Shown: positions 16,747 through 25,115, numbered from the stretch's first letter. The stretch is 64,000 bases of DNA from Halorussus pelagicus (GCF_004087835.1 NZ_CP035119.1:2666001-2730000), one strand, 5' to 3'. Made by a program: numbers and translations. The notes: generated by a model not told the origin, from the letters alone.

Positions 16747-17277
16747 CTACTCGACCGTTATCGTGCGGTCACAGAGTCCGCGAAGTCGGTCGTACGTCTC
16801 GTCGGTGACTGCGTCTCGAACCGTGCAGTACGCCCCGCAGGCTCCTTTCTCGCGGCTGGCCGAGACGACCGAATCGAGCAGTCTGAACACCTGCTCGACT
16901 CGACCGTACATCAACAGGACGTTCACGTTGTCAACGACGACCCAGCCGCCGCCCATGACGTACTCCATCGCCGTCGAGACGCGGATGCTGATGCCGGTCA
17001 GATCGCTCGGGTCCACCGGGTCGGTTGTCCAGAGCGGGCCGTCGTACTCGCTGGGCGACCCCGTGACCGGGACGACGCCGACCTTGCTGGGGTCGCCGCC
17101 GCGGCGTTCGACTATCGACTCGACCCTGCCGGGTGCGGCGGTGGCCGACACCACCAACATGTTCTCGAAGGCCTCGTCCGGCAGGGCGGTCAGCGGCGAC
17201 CCCATCGAGGGGACCGACACCAGCGCCTGCTCGCCGGGGTCAAGCGAGAACGCCGCCCCGTCAGTCTCCTCGGGCAC
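16747..17277 (-). CDS. RecA-like haloarchaeal protein (DUF7504-like)
   Basis: A 176-residue protein with the DUF7504 pattern: ALVSVPSMGSP, a middle GGDPSKVGVVPVTG segment, DLTGISIRVSTAMEY, then WVVVDNVNVLLMYG as a Walker-B-like strand and a C-terminal ITVE. No intact Walker A is seen, so ATPase activity is doubtful. GTG 17275-17277 is chosen as start because it barely overlaps the upstream gene and the family begins there. It is the last gene of a three-gene operon with two small membrane proteins, suggesting a membrane-linked signalling unit. Confidence 0.65.
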   Translation of the reverse strand: MPEETDGAAFSLDPGEQALVSVPSMGSPLTALPDEAFENMLVVSATAAPGRVESIVERRGGDPSKVGVVPVTGSPSEYDGPLWTTDPVDPSDLTGISIRVSTAMEYVMGGGWVVVDNVNVLLMYGRVEQVFRLLDSVVSASREKGACGAYCTVRDAVTDETYDRLRGLCDRTITVE

Positions 17278-17614
17278 TCTCGAACCCTCCGGACGCGTCG
17301 TCCGCGGTCGTCGTTTCCACGTCACGGTCGTCCATGCGCACGAACGGCCGGGCGAACTGCCAGATTCCGGCGGCCGTGAAGACCGACGCCGAGAAGTCGA
17401 ACACCGCTGAGACCAGCGACAGTTCGAGCGGTATCGACGCGACGTACGAGAACGTCAGGGAGAGAAACGCGGCGGCCAGCAACAGCAGGCCGCGCGTGTG
17501 CGCGACGTTCCGAGCGTATGCGACAGTAGGGTAGACGAGCAGGACGGTAGTGATGACCAGCATCGACGTCTGGGCGATGAAGACGAACGAGACGAAGTTG
17601 CTCATCGGGTTCAT
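17261..17614 (-). CDS. Small three-helix membrane protein
   Basis: 117 residues, with hydrophobic segments at about 7-28, 38-58 and 63-85, followed by a polar, acidic cytoplasmic tail. The ATG at 17612-17614 overlaps the upstream gene's stop (ATGA), so the genes are coupled. It resembles haloarchaeal small membrane proteins (DUF7521-like) encoded beside DUF7504 genes. The longer in-frame extension is antisense-like sequence inside the upstream gene and is rejected. Function is unknown. Confidence 0.65.
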   Translation of the reverse strand: MNPMSNFVSFVFIAQTSMLVITTVLLVYPTVAYARNVAHTRGLLLLAAAFLSLTFSYVASIPLELSLVSAVFDFSASVFTAAGIWQFARPFVRMDDRDVETTTADDASGGFESARGD

Positions 17615-17895
17615 ACTTTCCTCCGTTCGGTGAGCAAGACGAGGACGTGCGCCGCCGCGACCAGTGCGGTCACGGTCGCCACTGCCGACGCCGCGAGGTT
17701 GAAGGCGGGCGGCGTAGAGACCCCGAGCGCGGTGCCCGCGTTCAGCGCGATATACGCGAGCAGAAGGACGGGAAGCGGGCGCAGGACAGACCCGAACGGC
17801 GCGCCGCGGAACCCGCGGGCCGCGATAACTGCCAGCGGAAACGTTCCCGCGAGGACGAGTATCGTCGCCAGCGCGAGTATGCGTTCGACTACCAT
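17611..17895 (-). CDS. Small three-helix membrane protein, first gene of operon
   Basis: 94 residues with three membrane segments (about 4-23, 35-52 and 60-86) and a short basic C-terminus (LTERRKV). The ATG at 17893-17895 was chosen because translation from the earlier ATG adds an unlikely low-bias stretch. It is the promoter-proximal gene of a tight operon with 17261-17614 and 16747-17277. Topology resembles small DUF7521-type partner proteins. Function is unknown. Confidence 0.6.
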   Translation of the reverse strand: MVVERILALATILVLAGTFPLAVIAARGFRGAPFGSVLRPLPVLLLAYIALNAGTALGVSTPPAFNLAASAVATVTALVAAAHVLVLLTERRKV

Positions 17896-18018
17896 TCGCC
17901 AGCGAGTTTTCGCTCCCGGAGTAAATAACCCGGCGGTGCAAGTGACAAACGCCAGTGAACGCGAGAGATATTTCTCATTCAGGAAGAAAAATAACGCTCC
18001 GTTTCGTAGACTCGACAT

Positions 18019-18396
18019 ATGGACTCGAAAATCGACCGGTTGGTCGTCGCGCTCCGAGAACGGGTCGGTGACGGACTCCGTGGAGTCTTCTACGGGAAGT
18101 TCCGCGAGCGAGAGTATTCCGTCGCCTACACCTCAGAGGAAGCCCTTGACGACTACTCGGCCGAGCAAATCGACGACATCATCGACGATGTCGCCTTCAA
18201 GAATTTGCACAGCGACCGGAAGGCCGACCTCCACGAACCGCTCGGGCGCTACACCACCTCGGTCGAGGTGTTCGATGACGGCATCAACCTCGTCGTCCTC
18301 GGGTACGACGGTCTGCCGACCGTCTTCGTCGGGATGGACAGCGACGTGTCGAACGTGACGCCCGCGCTCGAAGCCGTCGAGAGCGTGCTGGAGTAG
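18019..18396 (+). CDS. Haloarchaeal conserved protein, unknown function (DUF7522-like)
   Basis: A 125-residue acidic soluble protein. Segments FREREYSVAYTSEEALDDYS and YTTSVEVFDDGINLVVLGYD alternate helix and strand in a compact alpha/beta layout. It has no metal or nucleotide motif. It is transcribed divergently from the membrane-protein operon next door, sharing a 123-base promoter region with AGATATTT-like AT-rich sequence. Conservation of similar genes beside DUF7504 operons suggests association, but that is from memory and uncertain. Confidence 0.6.
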   Translation: MDSKIDRLVVALRERVGDGLRGVFYGKFREREYSVAYTSEEALDDYSAEQIDDIIDDVAFKNLHSDRKADLHEPLGRYTTSVEVFDDGINLVVLGYDGLPTVFVGMDSDVSNVTPALEAVESVLE

Positions 18397-18441
18397 CTTC
18401 CTCGAACGGCTTCGCTACCGCCTTCGGTCCCGTTCTCCCTC

Positions 18442-18582
18442 TCACTCTGACAGCCACTCGGTGTCCAGCGCGCCGAAGTACCGAACGGTGACGTACTCGC
18501 CGTCGGTGAACGCCTCGTCGCGGTGGACGCCCTCCGCCTCGAAGCCCAACTTCTCCCAGATTCGCGCCGACGCCGCCAGCGC
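18442..18582 (-). pseudogene. C-terminal remnant of a GNAT acetyltransferase gene
   Basis: Translated on the minus strand, this segment gives ALAASARIWEKLGFEAEGV, then a short DGEYVTVRYFG strand, and a stop. That is the C-terminal third of a RimJ/RimL-type N-acetyltransferase. An in-frame TAG (18583-18585) precedes it directly, and there is no upstream acetyl-CoA-binding motif because the phosphotransacetylase gene starts its 3' end 20 bases away. The gene was therefore truncated, probably by deletion when this neighbour was joined. Confidence 0.8.
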
Positions 18583-18601
18583 CTACAGTTGACTTGCGGG
18601 A

Positions 18602-19741
18602 CTACTTCTCGGCGGCGTCCGACTCTTCTTCACTGGAGTTCGCGCTCCCGTCCGCCTGCGTGTCGGCGTCAGCACCGCCGACGATTGACTCCACGTCCGC
18701 GTGGTCGTGGAGCAGGTCCCGCATCACCGCGACCGTCTCGGCGTCGCGGGTGCGACCGCTTCGAATCACGTCCTCGGCGCGCTCGACGGTCGTCAGCGTG
18801 TCCGACTGGACCAGCAGGACCGGGACGCCCTTCTCCTCGGCCTTGCCGATGACCGCGCCCGGCGGCCGGAAGCCGCCGGTCAGAATCAGACACTTCACGC
18901 CCGGCGCTTCCAGCGCGACCCGCTGGAGGTCCGGCCGGTCGCCCCCGGTGACGAGCGCGGCGTCCTTCGTCCGACGGAGGTGTCGCAGAGCCGAATCGCC
19001 CGACATCGCGCCGACGAGGAATCGCTCCACGAAGGCGTCACCGGGCGCGCTGTTCAGTTGTTCGGCCGAGAGTTCCTCCCCGAGTTCCGCAACGGTCACG
19101 CCCGCGAGCGACTGCTCGCGCGGGACGACCCCGAGGACTGGCACGCCGCGGCCTTCGAGGAAGGGGACGACCGCCGTGTCCAGACCGTCGAAGTTGCCCT
19201 CTTGGACGGCGTTGAACAGCACGCCCAGCAGTCGGTCGTCGCCGGTCGCTTGCACGTCCTCGGCGGCGGCCAGTACGTCGTCTACGTCGCCCGCCTGCGA
19301 GTATTTCGAGAGGAGCAGGACCTCGGCGTCCAGCAGGTCGGCGACTTCGGGGTCGGTCAGGCCCACGATACCGCCCGTGGTGAGTTTCCCGCCGCCCTCG
19401 ATGACCATTAGGTCCTTGCCCTCGGCGAGACTGTCGAAGCTCTCGCGGACCTGCTCGCGGAGTTCGTCGGGGTCCTCGCGGCCTTTAACGGCCTGTTCGA
19501 CGAACGTCGGCGAGTAGACCACGGGTTCGAGGTCGTGCATCTCGGCGTCGAGGTCGAGCAGTTCGCGCGCGAGCATCGGGTCCTCGTCCAGCGTCTTGCC
19601 GACGTTGCTCTGGAGGCGGGTGCCCTTGGGTTTCATGTAGCCGACCGAGAGGCCGCGCTCGGCGGCCAGTTTGGCCAGCGCGAGCGCGACCGCGGTCTTG
19701 CCTGTGCTTTCTTCGGTCGCGGTAACGAGTATCGTTTTCAT
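18602..19741 (-). CDS. Phosphotransacetylase-family protein with BioD-like N-terminus and DRTGG domain
   Basis: 379 residues. The N-terminal P-loop is TATEESTGKTAVALAL (BioD/dethiobiotin-synthetase-like). The middle carries a MIEGG-like strand (LMVIEGGGKLTTGG), and the C-terminal half is a DRTGG-type regulatory domain (GALVTGGDRPDLQR-like). It lacks the full PTA catalytic domain, so it may be regulatory. It lies 40 bases downstream of ADP-forming acetate-CoA ligase on the same strand, which suggests a joint role in acetyl-CoA/acetyl-phosphate/acetate metabolism. The acidic C-terminal tail is typical of halophiles. Confidence 0.8.
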   Translation of the reverse strand: MKTILVTATEESTGKTAVALALAKLAAERGLSVGYMKPKGTRLQSNVGKTLDEDPMLARELLDLDAEMHDLEPVVYSPTFVEQAVKGREDPDELREQVRESFDSLAEGKDLMVIEGGGKLTTGGIVGLTDPEVADLLDAEVLLLSKYSQAGDVDDVLAAAEDVQATGDDRLLGVLFNAVQEGNFDGLDTAVVPFLEGRGVPVLGVVPREQSLAGVTVAELGEELSAEQLNSAPGDAFVERFLVGAMSGDSALRHLRRTKDAALVTGGDRPDLQRVALEAPGVKCLILTGGFRPPGAVIGKAEEKGVPVLLVQSDTLTTVERAEDVIRSGRTRDAETVAVMRDLLHDHADVESIVGGADADTQADGSANSSEEESDAAEK

Positions 19742-19781
19742 GATTGGGTGTGGGTGGTGGTCGGATTGGGTTCGTCGGTCG

Positions 19782-21893
19782 TCACAGTTCGTCGGTGTCC
19801 ACGGTCAGTCGCACGTCCACGGCCTGCACGCCCTCGGGTCCCGCGACGAGGGGGTTCACGTCGAGTTCCAGAATCGCGGGGAAGTCGGTCACGAGTTGCG
19901 AGAGCCGTTGCAGGCTCTCGACGATGGCATCGCGGTCTGCGGGGTCGCGGCCGCGCGCCCCGCGAAGGAGCGGCGCAGAGCGAATTCCTTCGACCATCTC
20001 TCCGGCCTCGCGCTCGCTGACGGGCGCGACGCGAGTTTCGGTGTCCTCCAGAATCTCCACGAAGATGCCCCCGAGTCCGAACAGCAAGAGTGGTCCGAAC
20101 TGCGGGTCGCGGTTCATTCCGATGATGGTCTCGGTGCCCGCGTCGAGGTCCACCATCTCCTGTACTTGGACGCCCAGAATGTCGGCGTCTGGCTGGTAAT
20201 TCCGGGCGCGAGTCACGAGGTCCTCGAAGGCGTCGTACACGTCCTCTAGTTCGACGCCGACCTTCACGCCGCCGATGTCGGACTTGTGAAGGATGTCCGG
20301 CGAGACGATTTTCATCACCACGTCGCCCTCGATGTCTTGGGCGGTGGCGACCGCCTCCTCGGGGTCCTCGGCGACGGTGCCCTCCGGCGTCGGAATCCCG
20401 TAGGCGTCCAGCAGGTCCATCGCCTCCACGCCGAGGCGATTGTCCCCGCGCTGTTCGGCGCGTTGCAGAATCTCTTTGGCGCGCTCGCGGTCCACGTCGA
20501 ACTGCTCGGGGGCCTCGTACTCGCGCTGGCTAATGTCTCTGTAGCGCGAGAGGGCGTCGAGGCTCCGGACCGCGCGCGCCGGGTCGAAGTAGTTCGGGAT
20601 GCCGCCCTCGCGCAGGATTTTCTTCGCCGACTCGGTGCGCGCGCCACCCATCAGCACCGAGGCGACCGGTTTGCCGTGTTTGGCCTGCAAGTCGGTGATG
20701 ACTTCGGCGAGATCGTCGAAGTCGATGACCGCGGTCGGTGCCGAAATCACCACTGCACACCCGACGTTCTCGTCGCTCAGTGCGATGTCCAGCGCCTCCT
20801 CGAATCGCTCGATGTCGGCGTCGCCGATGGCGTCGATGGGGTTGTAGATGTTGGCTTCCTCGGGCATCGACTCCGAGAGCGCGTCCAGCGTCTCGTCGGT
20901 GAACGACGCCAGCGAGAGAGTCGAGTCGCCCACCGCGTCGGTGGTCATGACGCCCGGTCCGCCCGCGTTGGTCATGATGGCCACGTCGTCCGAATCCGGC
21001 ACGGGTTGGCCCGACAGGATTTGAGAGAAGTCGAACAGCTCTTGGACGTTCTCGACGCGCAACACTCCGGCCTGTTCCAGCCCGGCCTCGTAAGCCTGCT
21101 CGCTCCCGGCGAGCGTCCCCGTGTGGGAAGACACCGCCTGCGCGCCCGCCTCGGTGCGCCCGGACTTGACCATCACGATTGGCGTGTCGTCGGTCACGTC
21201 GCGGGCCGCGTCGATGAACTCGCCGCCGTTCTCGACGCCTTCCAGATAGCCCAAGATTACGTCGGTATCGGGGTCGTCACCCCACGCCTCCACGAAGTCG
21301 GTCTCGTCCAGCACGGCCTTGTTGCCCAGCGAGACCACGTCCTTGAACCCGATTCCCTCGTCGTTGGCCCAGTCCAGTACCGCCGTGATGAACGCGCCCG
21401 ACTGGCTCATGAAGGAGATAGAGCCGGAACGCGCGTTCTCGGGACCGAACGTCGCGTTCAGTCCCGACGGCGTACTCATTACGCCGAGGCTGTTCGGTCC
21501 CACGAGGTTGAGACCGTACTCCTCGGCGACCTCGGTCAGTTCCTGCTCCCGACTCGCGCCCTCGCTCCCGGTCTCGCCGAACCCGGCGGTGATGACCACG
21601 ACGTTTCGTATGTCGCTCTCACCGCACTGTCGGACCGCCTCGACGGCGATTCCGGGCGGCACCACGACGACCGCGAGGTGCAGTTCGCCCGGCACGGAAT
21701 CGATATCGGGGTAGCAGTCCAGCCCCAGCACGTCGTCATAGTTGGGGTTCACCGGAACCGTCTCGCCCGCGAAGTCGTCCTGCAAGTTCCGCATAATCGC
21801 ACGACCGATAGACCCCTCGCTCTCGGTCGCGCCGATTACGGCGACTCGCTCGGGCGCGAACAGCCCCGACAACCCTCCAGTGTTCTCGTCCAC
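19782..21893 (-). CDS. Acetate-CoA ligase (ADP-forming), fused alpha/beta type
   Basis: A 703-residue enzyme that converts acetyl-CoA, ADP and phosphate to acetate, CoA and ATP, the main archaeal route of acetate formation with energy conservation. The order is a CoA-binding Rossmann domain (about 5-100, VAVIGATESEGSIG), a ligase-CoA domain with the phospho-His region VSSHTGTLAGSE, and a C-terminal ATP-grasp domain (about 480-700, VVMKIVSPDILHKSDIGGV). GTG 21891-21893 is the start: it gives the family N-terminus and lies 26 bases below a TATA box. It is adjacent to a phosphotransacetylase-like gene and divergent from pckA. Confidence 0.93.
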   Translation of the reverse strand: MDENTGGLSGLFAPERVAVIGATESEGSIGRAIMRNLQDDFAGETVPVNPNYDDVLGLDCYPDIDSVPGELHLAVVVVPPGIAVEAVRQCGESDIRNVVVITAGFGETGSEGASREQELTEVAEEYGLNLVGPNSLGVMSTPSGLNATFGPENARSGSISFMSQSGAFITAVLDWANDEGIGFKDVVSLGNKAVLDETDFVEAWGDDPDTDVILGYLEGVENGGEFIDAARDVTDDTPIVMVKSGRTEAGAQAVSSHTGTLAGSEQAYEAGLEQAGVLRVENVQELFDFSQILSGQPVPDSDDVAIMTNAGGPGVMTTDAVGDSTLSLASFTDETLDALSESMPEEANIYNPIDAIGDADIERFEEALDIALSDENVGCAVVISAPTAVIDFDDLAEVITDLQAKHGKPVASVLMGGARTESAKKILREGGIPNYFDPARAVRSLDALSRYRDISQREYEAPEQFDVDRERAKEILQRAEQRGDNRLGVEAMDLLDAYGIPTPEGTVAEDPEEAVATAQDIEGDVVMKIVSPDILHKSDIGGVKVGVELEDVYDAFEDLVTRARNYQPDADILGVQVQEMVDLDAGTETIIGMNRDPQFGPLLLFGLGGIFVEILEDTETRVAPVSEREAGEMVEGIRSAPLLRGARGRDPADRDAIVESLQRLSQLVTDFPAILELDVNPLVAGPEGVQAVDVRLTVDTDEL

Positions 21894-21918
21894 GCACGGA
21901 CGTTCGCCCGAGTCGCGC

Positions 21919-21926
21919 TTAAAAGT
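21919..21926 (-). promoter_or_regulatory. TATA box of the acetate-CoA ligase gene
   Basis: Minus-strand ACTTTTAA lies 26 bases before the GTG start, the spacing expected for a leaderless haloarchaeal transcript. This supports GTG 21893 as start rather than any in-frame codon upstream. Confidence 0.6.
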
Positions 21927-21940
21927 AGTGTCCTGTTTCA

Positions 21941-21966
21941 GCGGGGTGGGAATCGAACCCGACAAC
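21941..21966 (-). other. tRNA T-arm-like sequence (possible tRNA remnant)
   Basis: The minus strand reads GGGTTCGATTCCCACCCCGC, the T-loop plus acceptor-end pattern of tRNAs. No matching 5' acceptor, D-arm or anticodon arm is found within 120 bases upstream, and only three T-stem pairs form. It may be a tRNA 3' fragment left by an integrase event, or chance. Confidence 0.25.
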
Positions 21967-22030
21967 CCGTTCCTACGCCGACACAACTAGACCCATCCGT
22001 CGCAAAATCCGGATTATTTACTCGAAACCG

Positions 22031-22058
22031 AAATTAAAAATCCGGGGTAGAAACCCCG
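22031..22058 (-). terminator. Intrinsic-terminator-like hairpin plus T-run
   Basis: CGGGGT (22043-22048) and ACCCCG (22053-22058) form a perfect 6-bp stem with a four-base loop. On the minus strand it is followed by TTTTTAATTT (complement of 22031-22040). This would stop transcripts running leftward from the pckA region toward the acetate-CoA ligase promoter. No leftward gene ends here, so an insulator against antisense transcription is the likeliest reading. Confidence 0.45.
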
Positions 22059-22111
22059 AGGCCCGCGTAAATGGTGCATAATTATACGGCGGGGTACTCT
22101 GTCTTCACTCG

Positions 22112-23662
22112 ATGTCAGAATTCGGGAAGACAGTTCGGTCACTGGAGACAGCACTCCCCGACCCCGTCGAAGCTGGCAACGTCCGCTACCAGCCCTCGAT
22201 GGACCGACTCCGAGAGTTCTCGGCCCACCTCGAAACGACCACGGAGTTCGGGTCGCCGTCGTACGTCAGCGACGAGCGCTCGCGGAACGCCGACCGGACC
22301 GAAAACGCGATAGACGACGACTTCGGTGCGGACGACTACGCACACGTCGAGCGGGCCGTCGAGGCGGCCGCCGAGCGCGAGATGGTCTGTGTGGACCGCC
22401 GGATGGGTCGCCACCCCGACCACTCGTACGTCTGTCGGCTCTTCGTCTCGAAGGAGTACGCCCGCATCGCGCTGGCGTGGTCGAAGCTCTTCGAACCGGT
22501 CGAAGCTGACGGAGCGGGCGGCGCGGACGCCGCTCCGGACCCGGACTTCGTGACCGTGCAGGTGCCCGAGTTCGAGGAGACTGCGATTCGCATTCTCCCC
22601 GAAAAGGGCGTCACCGCCGTCCTCGGGAGTGACTACACCGGCGAGGCGAAGAAGTCGTTCCTGCGCCTGTTCATGTACTACGCGAAGCAACAGGGCGGTC
22701 TCGGACTCCACGCCGGAAGCAAGCGGGTCCGCTTGAAAGCCGACCCCGACGCCGAAGACGGCGACCGCCGGACCGTCGGACAGGCGTTCCTCGGCCTGTC
22801 GGCGACCGGCAAGTCCACGTTGACGGCTCACGGGCTTTGGCTCGACGAAGAATCGGGCGAGGACGCGACGATGCTACAAGACGACGTGTGCGCGCTCCGC
22901 CCGGACGGAGCCATCGCCGGGAGCGAGGGCAACGGTCTCTACGTCAAGACAATCGGTCTCGACGCCGACGAACAGCCCGCGATGCACGACGCCGTGACCG
23001 ACGAGTCGGCGGTCCTAGAGAACGTGGACGTGGCTGACGACGGGACCGTCGATTTCGACAGCGACCGCCACACCTCGAACGGTCGCGCCGTCATCGAGCG
23101 CGAGCAACTCTCGTCGGCGGGCGAGGACATCGACTTGGAGAGCGTCGATCAGATTTTCTTCATCACGCGAAACCCCGTCATGCCGCCGGTCGCCAAACTC
23201 ACTCCCGAGGAGGCCGCCGTGGCGTTCATGCTCGGCGAGTCGGTCCAGACCAGCGCGGGCGACCCCTCGAAGGCCGGGGAGTCCATCCGCGTGGTCGGCA
23301 CGAATCCCTTCATCGTCGGGTCGAAAGGCGAGGAAGGCAATCGCTTCCGAGACCTCGTGGCCGACCTCGACGTGGACTGCTTCGTTCTCAATACCGGGAG
23401 CCTCGGCGGCCGAGATATCGGCGTCGAGGACTCGGTGACGCTCCTGCGGGAAATCGCCCGCGGCACCGTCAAGTGGACCGACGACGACGCGACGGAGATG
23501 ACGGTCCCGAGCGAGGTGCCGGGCATGGACATCCGAGAGTTCGACGCGGCCGAGAACGTGGCGAATCTGGACGAGAAACTGGCGACGCTCCGGACCGAGC
23601 GCCGGACGCACCTCGACACGTTCAAGGAGTTGGACGACGAGATAGCCGACGCGGTGTACTGA
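22112..23662 (+). CDS. pckA: Phosphoenolpyruvate carboxykinase (ATP)
   Basis: A 516-residue ATP-dependent PEPCK that converts oxaloacetate and ATP to PEP, CO2 and ADP in gluconeogenesis. Visible motifs are the kinase-1a P-loop GLSATGKSTL, kinase-2 LQDDVCALR, and RNPVMPPVAKLTPEEAAVAF with the LGESVQTSAGDPSKAG segment. Length is close to bacterial enzymes. A CATAATTATAC TATA element (about 22077-22087) lies 25-30 bases before the ATG, so the mRNA is probably leaderless. Its neighbour, acetate-CoA ligase, is divergent; together they sit at the switch between acetate formation and sugar synthesis. Confidence 0.95.
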   Translation: MSEFGKTVRSLETALPDPVEAGNVRYQPSMDRLREFSAHLETTTEFGSPSYVSDERSRNADRTENAIDDDFGADDYAHVERAVEAAAEREMVCVDRRMGRHPDHSYVCRLFVSKEYARIALAWSKLFEPVEADGAGGADAAPDPDFVTVQVPEFEETAIRILPEKGVTAVLGSDYTGEAKKSFLRLFMYYAKQQGGLGLHAGSKRVRLKADPDAEDGDRRTVGQAFLGLSATGKSTLTAHGLWLDEESGEDATMLQDDVCALRPDGAIAGSEGNGLYVKTIGLDADEQPAMHDAVTDESAVLENVDVADDGTVDFDSDRHTSNGRAVIEREQLSSAGEDIDLESVDQIFFITRNPVMPPVAKLTPEEAAVAFMLGESVQTSAGDPSKAGESIRVVGTNPFIVGSKGEEGNRFRDLVADLDVDCFVLNTGSLGGRDIGVEDSVTLLREIARGTVKWTDDDATEMTVPSEVPGMDIREFDAAENVANLDEKLATLRTERRTHLDTFKELDDEIADAVY

Positions 23663-23674
23663 CGGACTCGCGCG

Positions 23675-23893
23675 CTATCTCCGCGAACAGGTGTCGATTC
23701 CCAACAGGGCGTTGATGCCACAGAACTGCGTGGCGGCGTTGAACAGGAGCGCCGCGCCCGCAATCCCCGCCACAACGCCGATGTTGCCGCCGCGGCCGAG
23801 GACGAACGCGCCGACCGCAACTGCGACCAGCGCGACCCCGAGGACCGCGCGAGCGATTCTGTCGAGTCCGCCGACGTTCCGTTTGAAAGCCAT
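23675..23893 (-). CDS. Small YgaP-like membrane protein (DUF2892)
   Basis: 72 residues beginning MAFKRNVGGLDRIARAVLGVALV, the hallmark start of DUF2892 proteins, with two membrane helices (about 13-32 and 36-55) and a C-terminal CGINALLGIDTCS segment. In bacteria this module is fused to rhodaneses (YgaP). Here it stands alone. Two conserved Cys suggest thiol or sulfur chemistry at the membrane. It converges with pckA, 12 bases past that gene's stop. Confidence 0.8.
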   Translation of the reverse strand: MAFKRNVGGLDRIARAVLGVALVAVAVGAFVLGRGGNIGVVAGIAGAALLFNAATQFCGINALLGIDTCSRR

Positions 23894-24023
23894 GTGTGTG
23901 ACTGAGGGCCGGAGATAGTTAGGTCTACGGCGACGTCCGCCGGGCGAATGCGTCCCACTGCAACTGCCGAGCGAATCGACCGCGGTGAGAAGATATTTGT
24001 ACAGCTTCTACCAACTATTAGTC

Positions 24024-24203
24024 ATGTCTGACCAGAGCGATACGTGGGTCGTGCTCCTGACTGCCGGAATGAGTCTTCTCGTCGGTGCGGTCCTGTTCCT
24101 CGACGCGGCCCCGTGGTACGTCCGGTACGGCACCTACGCGGTCGCGCTCGGTCTCTCGCTGCTGGCGGTCCGTCGGGGCGACCGGGAGTCGGCGTCGGCG
24201 TGA
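24024..24203 (+). CDS. Small two-helix membrane protein
   Basis: 59 residues starting MSDQSDTWVVLLTAGMSLLV with two hydrophobic helices (about 8-27 and 33-50) and a basic, polar end. I chose the ATG at 24024, preceded by AGATATTTGTACAG (TATA about 23991-23997), rather than the longer frame. No family is recognised. Such mini membrane proteins are common in haloarchaea. Confidence 0.55.
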   Translation: MSDQSDTWVVLLTAGMSLLVGAVLFLDAAPWYVRYGTYAVALGLSLLAVRRGDRESASA

Positions 24204-24236
24204 CTCGCACGGCGAGTCCCCGCCGCTCGACCGCAA

Positions 24237-24665
24237 TCACTCGCTCGCCGACTCGTGGGCGCTCCTCACCGCACGCTCCAACGTCTCGCGCGCCGGAGCG
24301 AACGTCAAGTGCGATTCGCACTCGCAGTCCGACGCGCCGAGACCCGCGACCGATTCGGCTGCGGCGTCGTCGGTCTCGATTTTCCGACTGATTGCACACT
24401 CGGCGTCCGCGCCCGCAGTTTTCACCACTTCCGCGATGCGACTCTCGGGGTGGCCGAGCAGGTAATCGACGTGCCAGTGGCGGGCGTCGCGTTCCCCGCG
24501 GGCGAGTTCGCGGTGGCGCTCGACGCGCGCGAATCCGCCGGTTCCGAACGCGCTCCCGGTGTAGGCGTACCATCCGGCCGAAAGGTCGCGTTCGCCCGCC
24601 GCGCCGAACTCGACGGTCGCGGAGGTTTCGAGCGCTACGAGCAACGTATAGGTACCTTTCAACAT
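24237..24665 (-). CDS. GIY-YIG-like protein of the DUF123 family
   Basis: A 142-residue protein. It opens KGTYTLLVAL and continues to GWYAYTGSAFGTGGFARVERH, the DUF123 version of the GIY-YIG core (Tyr, Tyr-x-Gly and the conserved Arg). RHWHVDYLLGHP supplies the His-rich second block. In some archaea DUF123 is fused to endonuclease III, suggesting DNA-repair use. Catalysis has not been shown for the family. ATG 24663-24665 fits the family start; an earlier ATG would add seven residues. Confidence 0.8.
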   Translation of the reverse strand: MLKGTYTLLVALETSATVEFGAAGERDLSAGWYAYTGSAFGTGGFARVERHRELARGERDARHWHVDYLLGHPESRIAEVVKTAGADAECAISRKIETDDAAAESVAGLGASDCECESHLTFAPARETLERAVRSAHESASE

Positions 24666-24698
24666 TGTATTTCGTTTCCTTAGCAATCTGTGTATTGT

Positions 24699-25115
24699 TC
24701 AAAGATGCGAGACGACCAGCGCGACGGCGACCACCAGCATCGTGACGCCGTTCAGCGCGACCGACTGCCCGTGGTACTGCGCGAAGGCGTCGTTGCCCGC
24801 GCGCTCCATCTTCGGAATGAGGACCTGCCGGGCGTAGAGGTTAAGCGCGACGCCCGCCAGCGGCAGGACCGCGAGGAGGATGCCGTCGTAGGGACCGATG
24901 CGCACCGCGAGCGCGGCCGCGGACGCGACGAATCCCAACCCCGTGCCGAACGAGTAATACTTCGGGAAGATGGCGTTGACGACCTGTCCGGCGTCGTCGC
25001 CCAACACGTCGAAGGTCGTCGGCGCGCCGACGAACGAGAAGAAAACGATGCTCCCGAGCCAGACGCCGAGGCTGGCGTCGAGGACGGTCGTGAGCGCGGT
25101 TTCGAGGAGGCTCAT
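24699..25115 (-). CDS. Four-helix membrane protein (DUF4149/TMEM205-like)
   Basis: 138 residues with four membrane helices. The motif GSIVFFSFVGAPTTFDVLG followed by IFPKYYSFGTGLG and RQVLIPKMERAG is diagnostic of DUF4149. The family is of unknown function, with eukaryotic relatives linked to metal or drug tolerance. ATG 25113-25115 gives the conserved start near helix 1. It shares orientation with the DUF123 gene but has a separate upstream region. Confidence 0.8.
   Translation of the reverse strand: MSLLETALTTVLDASLGVWLGSIVFFSFVGAPTTFDVLGDDAGQVVNAIFPKYYSFGTGLGFVASAAALAVRIGPYDGILLAVLPLAGVALNLYARQVLIPKMERAGNDAFAQYHGQSVALNGVTMLVVAVALVVSHL

Noticed and set aside
21941-22060. Complete tRNA gene
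   Set aside because: Only a T-arm-like 3' part is seen; no D-arm, anticodon arm or matching acceptor strand.
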